NCBI GenBank assembly: GCA_023228725.1
Contig: JALOAQ010000018.1
Coordinates: 1 to 30,108, forward strand
Direction of reading: 5' to 3'
From: Bacteroidales bacterium
GTDB lineage: Bacteria; Bacteroidota; Bacteroidia; Bacteroidales; ML635J-15
DNA length: 30,108 bases
Below are positions 24,000-30,108 of the stretch, piece by piece. Every line of letters starts with the position of its first letter. The first letter of the stretch is position 1. The notes under the pieces are model-generated. The model searched no databases. It was given only the letters and a program-made list of their open reading frames with translations, and was not told the DNA's origin. Made by a program: the position numbers and the translations under genes.

Positions 24000-24611
24000 A
24001 TGAAAATAATCTGTATAGGACATAATTATAAAGAACATATTGAGGAACTCGGCTCTGAGATTCCACAAAAACCTATATTCTTTTTAAAACCTGACTCTTC
24101 TATTTTGCAAACAGGAAAAGATTTTTATTTGCCAAATTTTTCAAATAATATTCAATACGAATTAGAAGTAATTATTAAAATTAACAGATTAGGAAAACAT
24201 ATTGATAAAAAATTTGCCCATAGATATTACAGCCATATAGGAGTTGGAATTGATCTTACAGCCCGTGACTTGCAAAAAGAATGTAAAGAAAAAGGATTGC
24301 CTTGGGAAATTTCAAAATCTTTTGACGGCTCTGCAATGCTTTCGGACTGGATACCAATTGAAGAAATTGAAGATATAAATAACATAAATTTTAAACTATT
24401 ACGCAACGAAAAGCAAGTTCAATTTGGAAACACTAAGGATATGCTTTTTAAAATTGACGAAATAATTGAATATATATCTAAATTTCTAAGTTTAAAAATT
24501 GGTGATATAGTTTTTACAGGAACGCCAAAAGGTGTTGGTAAACTAGAAATTGGAGATGAGTTAAAAGCCTTTATAGAAGAAAAAGAATTATTAAATATTA
24601 AAATTAAATAA
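24000..24611 (+). CDS. Fumarylacetoacetate hydrolase (FAH) family protein
   Basis: 203 residues, a single FAH catalytic domain of the short YcgM/FAHD1 type. Divalent-metal ligands appear as E54 and E56 in YELEVIIKI and D85 in GVGIDLTARDLQ. K106 (ISKSFDG) and FTGTPKGVG (172-180) complete the active-site pattern. Short FAH proteins act on acylpyruvates or oxaloacetate; the exact substrate cannot be assigned. It lies 11 bases before pta, so the two are likely co-transcribed, although FAH hydrolases have no known role in acetate formation. Confidence 0.88.
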   Translation: MKIICIGHNYKEHIEELGSEIPQKPIFFLKPDSSILQTGKDFYLPNFSNNIQYELEVIIKINRLGKHIDKKFAHRYYSHIGVGIDLTARDLQKECKEKGLPWEISKSFDGSAMLSDWIPIEEIEDINNINFKLLRNEKQVQFGNTKDMLFKIDEIIEYISKFLSLKIGDIVFTGTPKGVGKLEIGDELKAFIEEKELLNIKIK

Positions 24612-24622
24612 ATAAGTTAAAA

Positions 24623-25630
24623 ATGGATTTATTAAATAAAATTAAAGAAAACGCACGCAAACACGAAATGCGAATTGTTCTGCCGGAAGGAACTGAAATC
24701 AGGACTTTAAAAGCAGCCGATCAAATTATTGAGGAAAAATTAGCTAAAATAATTTTATTAGGTTCAGTTGAAACAATAAATAAAACTGCTTTAGAAAACA
24801 ATTTAAAAAATATTGAAAAGGCAACAATAATTGACCCAAAAAATCATGATAAGAAAGAAGCTTATATTGATTTATTAGTTGAATTACGTAAATCAAAAGG
24901 CTTAAGTAGAGAAGAAGCTGTAAAATTAGTTGAAAACCCATTATATTTAGCTACTTTAATGATAAAAGCCGGAGATGCTGATGGTGAGGTTGCTGGTGCC
25001 GACAATGCTACTGGTGATGTTCTTCGTCCTGCTTTTCAAATTGTAAAAACTTTACCTGGTATTTCTGTTGTTTCAGGTGCTTTTATTATGATTTTAAAAA
25101 ACAAAGACTTTGGTGAGAATGGTTTGATAATGTTTGCCGATTGTGCTGTTCATCCAAACCCTACAGCAAAAGAATTAGCTGAAATTGCTGTTGCCACAGG
25201 ACACACAACAAGAGCTATTGCAGGCTTTGAACCAAAAATTGCAATGTTAAGCTTTTCGACTTTAGGTTCGGGAAAACACGAGATGGTTGACAAGGTTGTG
25301 GAAGCTACAAAAATTGCCAAAGAAATGGCTCCTGATATGATGATTGAGGGAGAATTGCAAAGCGATACTGCAATAGTTCCAGAAATTGGACAGAAAAAAG
25401 CTCCAGGAAGCAAAATTGCTGGAAATGCAAACGTACTTATTTTCCCGACTATGGAGTCTGGGAATATTGCTTATAAACTTGTTCAAAGAATAGCTGATGC
25501 TGAAGCAGTTGGACCAATTTTACAAGGTATGGCTGCTCCTATCAACGATTTATCAAGAGGTTGTTCGGTTAGTGACATAGTTAATTTAGTTGCTATAACG
25601 GCAAACCAAGCTGCAGGAATGAAAAAATAA
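24623..25630 (+). CDS. pta: Phosphate acetyltransferase
   Basis: 335 residues, the short single-domain Pta. It converts acetyl-CoA and phosphate to acetyl phosphate and CoA. Family motifs: LPEGTEIRTLKAA (20-32), DGEVAGADNATGDVLRPAF (120-138), SFSTLGSGKHEMV (210-222) and the active-site block APINDLSRGCSVSDIVN (305-321). In that block S311, R312 and D318 occupy the positions of the catalytic Ser, Arg and Asp of the Methanosarcina enzyme. No N-terminal regulatory DRTGG domain is present. It is followed by ackA after 30 bases and works with it to make ATP from acetyl-CoA. Confidence 0.96.
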   Translation: MDLLNKIKENARKHEMRIVLPEGTEIRTLKAADQIIEEKLAKIILLGSVETINKTALENNLKNIEKATIIDPKNHDKKEAYIDLLVELRKSKGLSREEAVKLVENPLYLATLMIKAGDADGEVAGADNATGDVLRPAFQIVKTLPGISVVSGAFIMILKNKDFGENGLIMFADCAVHPNPTAKELAEIAVATGHTTRAIAGFEPKIAMLSFSTLGSGKHEMVDKVVEATKIAKEMAPDMMIEGELQSDTAIVPEIGQKKAPGSKIAGNANVLIFPTMESGNIAYKLVQRIADAEAVGPILQGMAAPINDLSRGCSVSDIVNLVAITANQAAGMKK

Positions 25631-25660
25631 TTATATAACTTTAATCTAAAAAAAAACAAA

Positions 25661-26875
25661 ATGAATGTATTAGTTCTAAATTGCGGAAGCTCATCAATAA
25701 AATATCAACTTCTTGATATGGGTGGAGAACCAGTTTTAAAAGCAAAAGGTATTGTAGAAAGAATTGGTTTACCAAGTGGCATGATTTGTCATAAAAATGA
25801 TAAAGACCAAGCCTATGATTTGGAAACTCCTGTTCCAAACCACACTGTTGGAATTAACTTAGTTTTAGACGCTTTATTAAGCAAAGAACATGGAGTTATT
25901 TCATCATTAGACGAAATTAGTGCTGTTGGTCATCGTGTAGCTCATGGTGGAGAATATTTTACAAAAAGTGTTAAATTAACCGAAGACGCTATCAATAAAA
26001 TTGAGTCTTGCGTTGATTTAGCTCCACTACACAACCCTGCTCACTTGTTAGGAATTAGAGCTATTCAAAATATATTACCTAAAGTACCACAAACAGCAGT
26101 TTTCGACACTTCCTTTCACCAATCAATGCCAGCGAGTTCGTATATGTACGCTTTGCCATACAAAATGTATGAAACTTATAAATTAAGACGCTACGGTTTT
26201 CATGGAACCAGCCACAAATTTGTTGCTCAAAAAGCTTGCGATATTTTAGCTTGGAATTTTAATGAAAAGAAAATAATTACTTGCCACCTTGGAAATGGGG
26301 CTTCGATAACTGCAATTAAAAACGGTGAATCTGTTGATACTTCAATGGGATTTACACCAGTTGAAGGACTTATGATGGGAACAAGAACAGGCGACCTAGA
26401 TTTAGGAGCTTTATTATTTATTATGGAAAAAGAAAACCTAAGCGTTTCACAAGCAAATTCTTTTATTAATAAACAATGTGGAGTGAATGGTGTTTCTGAA
26501 ATTTCATCAGATATGAGAGATTTACAGTCTGAAAGTGAAAAAGGAAACGAAAGAGCAAAACTTACTTTAGATATGTATGCTCATAGAGTGAAAAAATATA
26601 TAGGTTCTTATGCTGCGGTTATGAATGGCGTTGATTTAATAATCATGACAGGCGGAATTGGAGAAAATTCTTGCCATATACGTGATTTGGTTTTTAGAGA
26701 TATGGATTATCTTGGAATTGATTTTGATTTTAATAAAAACGATGGTATTAGAGGCAAAGACGAGATGTTAAGCAAAGAAGCTTCTAAAGTTAAAGTCATG
26801 AGCATAACCACAAACGAAGAACTTGTGATTGCAATGGATACAGTGAGTTTAGTATTTGAAAAACAATTATCATAA
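25661..26875 (+). CDS. ackA: Acetate kinase
   Basis: 404 residues, full length. It transfers phosphate from acetyl phosphate to ADP, giving acetate and ATP. Motifs: VLNCGSSSIKY (5-15, with N7), GHRVAHGG (90-97, R92), AVFDTSFH (146-153, D149), YGFHGTSHKFV (178-188, H181), MGTRTGDLDLG (239-249, R242), GGIGENS (331-337) and NEE (385-387, the catalytic Glu region). These positions match the Methanosarcina thermophila enzyme within a few residues. It is the last gene before a strong terminator, so pta-ackA ends one transcription unit. Confidence 0.97.
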   Translation: MNVLVLNCGSSSIKYQLLDMGGEPVLKAKGIVERIGLPSGMICHKNDKDQAYDLETPVPNHTVGINLVLDALLSKEHGVISSLDEISAVGHRVAHGGEYFTKSVKLTEDAINKIESCVDLAPLHNPAHLLGIRAIQNILPKVPQTAVFDTSFHQSMPASSYMYALPYKMYETYKLRRYGFHGTSHKFVAQKACDILAWNFNEKKIITCHLGNGASITAIKNGESVDTSMGFTPVEGLMMGTRTGDLDLGALLFIMEKENLSVSQANSFINKQCGVNGVSEISSDMRDLQSESEKGNERAKLTLDMYAHRVKKYIGSYAAVMNGVDLIIMTGGIGENSCHIRDLVFRDMDYLGIDFDFNKNDGIRGKDEMLSKEASKVKVMSITTNEELVIAMDTVSLVFEKQLS

Positions 26876-26881
26876 AAAATT

Positions 26882-26909
26882 AAGCGGATATATATTTATC
26901 CGCTTTTTT
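26882..26909 (+). terminator. Rho-independent terminator after ackA
   Basis: A perfect 9-bp stem AAGCGGATA/TATCCGCTT with a 6-base loop, followed by T residues, begins 7 bases after the ackA stop. It separates the acetate module from the butyrate module. Confidence 0.9.
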
Positions 26910-26943
26910 AATTTTTAAAATTTTTATAAAAAGTAATTAAAGC

Positions 26944-27849
26944 ATGAATATTACAAGAATGGACGACATAGTCAAAGCGGTAAAGTTAAAACCAAAAAAA
27001 AGACTATCTGTAGCATTTGCAAATGATTCACACACAATAGAAGCCGTTAGTAATGCAGTTGATTTGGGAATTGTTGAAGGCATCTTAGTTGGAGACGAAA
27101 AATGTATTAAGGATATTTGCAAAAAAGAGAATATAGATGTTAACAAGTTTAAAATAGTTCAAGAAGCTGATGAGATGAAAGCGGCCAACTTAGCCGTAAA
27201 GCTTATTAACGATGGTGAAGCTGACTTTTTAATGAAAGGTTTGGTTAGCACAGATAAATATATGAGGGCAATTTTAAATAAAGAAACAGGACTTTTACCA
27301 CCCAAGGCTACTTTATCTCATATTGTAGTAATGGAATTAGCAAAATACCCAAAATTATTGATTGTTAGCGATGCGGCTGTTATTCCTTATCCTGATTTAA
27401 ATCAAAAAATTCAAATTACAAATTATACAATAAATGTTGCTCATGCTTTAGGTATAGAACAGCCAAAAGTTGCTTTAATTACTGCTACAGAACAAATGTC
27501 TCCAAATATGCCTTCTTGTGTTGATGCTGCCATAATCTCAAAAATGGCAGAAAGAGGACAAATTAAAGGAGCTTTAGTTGATGGACCTTTAGCCTTAGAC
27601 GTTGCTATTGACAAAGAATGTGTAGCAATAAAAAAACTAAATTCTCTTGTTGGTGGAGAAGCTGATTGTTTGGTTTTTCCTAATATTGAAGCTGCAAATG
27701 TTTTTTATAAAACATCAGTAAAATTTGCCGGAGCTAAATTAGGAGCCATACTTGTTGGTGCAAAATGTTCAGCTGTTCTTTCATCTCGCGGAGATTCGGC
27801 TGAAACAAAAACTTACTCAATTGCCTTAGCAGCCTTAACATCGAAATAA
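26944..27849 (+). CDS. ptb: Phosphate butyryltransferase
   Basis: 301 residues, the PTA_PTB fold with the length and features of Ptb: no long N-terminal segment, DFLMKGLVSTDKYMRAIL (94-111), LSHIVVMEL (124-132), VSDAAVIPYPDL (141-152), TATEQMSPNMP (180-190), VDGPLALDVAI (212-222) and the C-terminal ILVGAKCSAVLSSRGDSAETK (269-289). The enzyme exchanges CoA for phosphate on butyryl-CoA; homologues also take isobutyryl-, valeryl- or isovaleryl-CoA. The adjacent butyrate kinase gene, 24 bases downstream, supports Ptb over a second Pta. Confidence 0.92.
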   Translation: MNITRMDDIVKAVKLKPKKRLSVAFANDSHTIEAVSNAVDLGIVEGILVGDEKCIKDICKKENIDVNKFKIVQEADEMKAANLAVKLINDGEADFLMKGLVSTDKYMRAILNKETGLLPPKATLSHIVVMELAKYPKLLIVSDAAVIPYPDLNQKIQITNYTINVAHALGIEQPKVALITATEQMSPNMPSCVDAAIISKMAERGQIKGALVDGPLALDVAIDKECVAIKKLNSLVGGEADCLVFPNIEAANVFYKTSVKFAGAKLGAILVGAKCSAVLSSRGDSAETKTYSIALAALTSK

Positions 27850-27873
27850 TAATAATTAAAATTAAAATAAATT

Positions 27874-28950
27874 ATGATATATAAAATTTTAGCTATAAAT
27901 CCAGGTTCGACTTCAACCAAAATTGCAATTTTTGAAAATGATAAAAATATTTTCTTAAAAAACATAAAACATTCAAGCGAAGAATTAAAACCTTTTGAGA
28001 ATATTACCGACCAATACGAATTTAGAAAAAACACTATTCTAAACGAATTAAAAGATGCAGGAATTGATGTAAACCAAATTAATTGTATTATGGGCAGAGG
28101 TGGATTAAGTAAACCAATTCCATCAGGTGTTTATAAGGTAAATGAAGAGATGAAAAACGATATGGTCAATTCTCCTTTAGGCGAACACGCAAGTAATTTA
28201 GGTGCCTTAATTGCTGATGATATTGCAAAAAACTTAAATAATGTTGCTGCTTATATTGCTGACCCAGTTGTAGTGGACGAAATGGAAGATATTGCCAGAA
28301 TTTCAGGACACCCAAATTTTGAAAGAATTTCAATTTTACATGCTTTAAACCAAAAAGCTACAGCTAGAAGATATGCACGCGAAACAAACCAAATTTATGA
28401 AGATTTGAATTTAATTGTTGTACATTTAGGAGGCGGAATATCTGTTGGAGCACACAAAAAAGGAAAAGTAATTGACGTAAACAATGCACTTAATGGAGAC
28501 GGTCCTTTTTCGCCAGAAAGATCCGGAACTTTACCTGCCGGGCAACTTATGTCTATGTGTTTTAGCGGAAAATACACAAAAGCAGAAATTGGTTTAATGC
28601 TTAAAGGTAAGGGTGGTTTTACAGCTTATCTTGACACAAATGATGCTTACGAAGTTGAAATGAGAGCAAAACAAGGAGACGAAAAAGCTCAGTTTATTTC
28701 TGACGCAATGGCATATCAAGTTGCTAAAGAAATTGGCTCTTGTGCTACTGTTTTGAAAGGAGAAGTGGACGCTATTATTTTAACAGGCGGAATAGCATAT
28801 AACAAACAGTTTTGTTCATTTATTGACGATATGACAAAGTTTATAGCTCCTATGAAAATTTATCCTGGCGAAGACGAAATGTCAGCTCTTGCAATGAATG
28901 GGCTTATGGTTTTAAAGGGCGAACTTAAACCAAAAGAATATAAATTTTAA
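27874..28950 (+). CDS. buk: Butyrate kinase
   Basis: 358 residues, the usual length, in the ASKHA acetokinase family. Motifs: ILAINPGSTSTKIAIF (5-20), MGRGGLSKPIPSGVY (73-87), HLGGGISVGAHKKGK (184-198), NALNGDGPFSPERSGTLP (204-221) and ILTGGIAYN (302-310). These are the Buk forms of the acetate-kinase sites. It turns butyryl phosphate and ADP into butyrate and ATP; related enzymes accept branched-chain acyl phosphates. Together with Ptb it can yield ATP at the end of butyrate or branched-chain fatty acid fermentation. ridA follows after 12 bases, probably in the same transcript. Confidence 0.95.
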   Translation: MIYKILAINPGSTSTKIAIFENDKNIFLKNIKHSSEELKPFENITDQYEFRKNTILNELKDAGIDVNQINCIMGRGGLSKPIPSGVYKVNEEMKNDMVNSPLGEHASNLGALIADDIAKNLNNVAAYIADPVVVDEMEDIARISGHPNFERISILHALNQKATARRYARETNQIYEDLNLIVVHLGGGISVGAHKKGKVIDVNNALNGDGPFSPERSGTLPAGQLMSMCFSGKYTKAEIGLMLKGKGGFTAYLDTNDAYEVEMRAKQGDEKAQFISDAMAYQVAKEIGSCATVLKGEVDAIILTGGIAYNKQFCSFIDDMTKFIAPMKIYPGEDEMSALAMNGLMVLKGELKPKEYKF

Positions 28951-28962
28951 TTTCAAAATAAA

Positions 28963-29337
28963 ATGAAAAAAATAATAAATACAGAAAAAGCACCAAAAGC
29001 AATTGGTCCTTATAGTCAAGCTGTTGAATTTAATGGAATGCTTTTTATTAGCGGACAAGTGCCAGTAAATCCTGAAACCGGAACAATTCCAGAAGGTATT
29101 ACTGCACAAACTGAACAAGTAATGAAAAATATAGAAGCCATTTTAAATGAAGCAGGTTATAGCTTTGAAAATGTAATTAAATCCACTTGTTTACTTAGCG
29201 ATATGGAAAATTTTAAAGCAATGAACGAAGTTTATGGAAAATATTATCCCAAAAATCCGCCGGCAAGAGCTGCATTTTCTGTAAAAGGACTTCCACTTAA
29301 TGTTTTAGTTGAAATTGAAACAATTGCAGCTAAATAA
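28963..29337 (+). CDS. ridA: RidA family reactive-intermediate deaminase
   Basis: 124 residues, full length. RidA hydrolyses reactive enamine/imine intermediates such as 2-aminoacrylate that PLP enzymes release, protecting other PLP enzymes. Active-site residues of the RidA subgroup are visible: Y17 (IGPYSQA), S30-G31 (FISGQVP), R102 (NPPARAAF) and a Glu near 117-119 (LVEIETIAA). R102 places it among true deaminases. Expected as a cytosolic trimer. Its place behind ptb-buk suggests the operon may serve amino-acid fermentation, where such imines form (inference). Confidence 0.95.
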   Translation: MKKIINTEKAPKAIGPYSQAVEFNGMLFISGQVPVNPETGTIPEGITAQTEQVMKNIEAILNEAGYSFENVIKSTCLLSDMENFKAMNEVYGKYYPKNPPARAAFSVKGLPLNVLVEIETIAAK

Positions 29338-29741
29338 TTTTAGGAATAAGTAAAGTAATTATTTTTTACATTTTCTATTTAGATTTATAACTATTATTCT
29401 CCCATTCTATTTGTCGCACTTGGATATAATAATACACTTACAAATTTATCTATTTTTGTATTTTCGATAACTTGCAAAAAAATGTAAGAATTATTTGTTT
29501 TATCTTGCAAAAAAGTGCGGGTTTTGGCGGGATTTTTGTTGCAAAGCAAAACAAAAATCATGACAAAACAGGCGGAAATAGAATTTTCAATCTTTTAAAA
29601 AGCCTAAAAATATTAAAATCAGCTTTCTTAGTTTTTTTTAATAATAATTGTATTTCTGTGAAAATTAATTAAACTGTTTGCAATTATTACAGATGGATAG
29701 TTTTGGATAATGATATACATATGGGCAGGTTGTTGTAATAA
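29338..29741. other. 404-base gap with repeats and a palindrome
   Basis: No convincing protein gene. A TATTTTTG -7-like element lies on the plus strand at 29451-29458. It is followed by two near-identical 14-base direct repeats, CTTGCAAAAAA(A/G)TG, at 29471-29484 and 29504-29517, and a G-rich stretch (about 29515-29532). An imperfect palindrome follows, with GATTTTTGTT at 29531-29540 and AACAAAAATC at 29550-29559. This could be a small RNA, a regulatory region or a dispersed-repeat remnant. Apart from these I see nothing. Confidence 0.35.
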
Positions 29742-30108
29742 TTATTCAATTTTTTCTATAAGGATTTGACTACCATTTTCACTTTTTAAAATATAGCTAA
29801 ACTGATCGTGTTTTAACACCGTAAGAATGCTAAATGAATAATTCAAATCCTTATAAGTAAAATCTAAAGTGTTTAAATCTTGATGTATTTGGTAAAATAT
29901 TTTAGTAGAATCTTGCTCAGTAATTAAATCAAACGAATCATTGTTTTCTGAAAAAATCAACTTAGTTGTTTGTAAACGAATTTCTGAACGATCTTCACTT
30001 ATTGTAGGCTGACAGAAAAGATTAAAACTAATGGTATTAGCATTTCGATTTTCTATAATGCAATAAGCATACCAACTACCTCTTAAATCAATTTGAGCAA
30101 TGCTTTTT
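29742..30108 (-). CDS. Partial unrecognised protein, cut by the window's right end
   Basis: The minus-strand frame ending at 29742 stays open to the window edge, giving at least 121 residues; no convincing start codon lies inside (the first candidate, near 29958, is a TTG within continuous coding-like sequence). The visible N-terminal part reads KSIAQIDLRGSWYAYCIIENR, followed by NTISFNLFCQPTISEDRSEI, then beta-strand-rich sequence with FSYILKSENGSQILIEKIE at the end. The GSWY motif and predicted short strands faintly recall lipocalin-like secreted proteins, but this is not enough for an assignment. The true start and any signal peptide lie beyond the window. Confidence 0.6.
   Translation of the reverse strand, partial: KSIAQIDLRGSWYAYCIIENRNANTISFNLFCQPTISEDRSEIRLQTTKLIFSENNDSFDLITEQDSTKIFYQIHQDLNTLDFTYKDLNYSFSILTVLKHDQFSYILKSENGSQILIEKIE

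Noticed and set aside
29472..29672. 66-residue plus-strand frame after ridA
   Set aside because: It starts at a TTG inside a direct repeat, has low-complexity Lys/Asn/Phe content and runs through a palindrome; no family pattern.

Overview
The window is AT-rich and looks like a chromosomal segment of a member of the Bacteroidota, most likely class Bacteroidia. The main evidence is a protein with a type IX secretion sorting domain, a PorP/SprF-family protein, PorE-like TPR/PD40/OmpA proteins, a TonB-dependent receptor with a carboxypeptidase-regulatory N-terminus, no clear Shine-Dalgarno sites, and recurring promoter -7 elements of the form TAnnTTTG. No tRNA, rRNA, CRISPR array, insertion sequence or phage gene is visible. 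The genus cannot be named from the sequence alone.

Layout. 1-3559 (+): dnaA, a YigZ/IMPACT-family protein, a PlsC-like acyltransferase and an omega-amidase-like nitrilase, closely packed and partly overlapping. 3568-5554 (-): a CHASE2 membrane protein and a secreted FecR-like/Fn3-like protein whose genes overlap by 83 bases. 5614-6663 (+): a type IX secretion cargo protein. 6704-11332 (-): a TonB-dependent receptor and a PgpH-type c-di-AMP phosphodiesterase, each with its own -7 element. 11528-16634 (+): a four-helix-bundle protein, a PorP/SprF protein coupled to a TPR/PD40/OmpA protein, a His-rich putative heavy-metal exporter and nucleoside diphosphate kinase. 16839-21137 (+): an ECF sigma factor with a clear promoter and terminator, then two tandem PorE-like paralogues, the first lacking the OmpA domain. 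21161-21424 holds a perfect two-way terminator and a structured, possibly 6S-like, RNA candidate on the minus strand. 21595-22455 (-): a secreted MORN-repeat protein. 22836-29337 (+): gcvT, an FAH-family hydrolase, pta-ackA, a terminator, then ptb-buk-ridA. The right edge holds an unrecognised minus-strand gene cut by the window end.

How the genes work together. The strongest metabolic unit is two complete acyl-CoA to acyl-phosphate to acid plus ATP modules side by side (Pta-AckA and Ptb-Buk). They point to fermentative ATP formation with acetate and butyrate, or branched short-chain acids, as products. The envelope genes (PorP/SprF, three TPR/PD40 proteins of which two keep OmpA domains, a sorting-domain cargo, and an ECF sigma factor between them) suggest a region concerned with type IX secretion and the cell surface. 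CHASE2/FecR and PgpH add sensing and c-di-AMP turnover. The least explained items are the minus-strand RNA candidate, the CHASE2/FecR overlap and the OmpA-less PorE paralogue.
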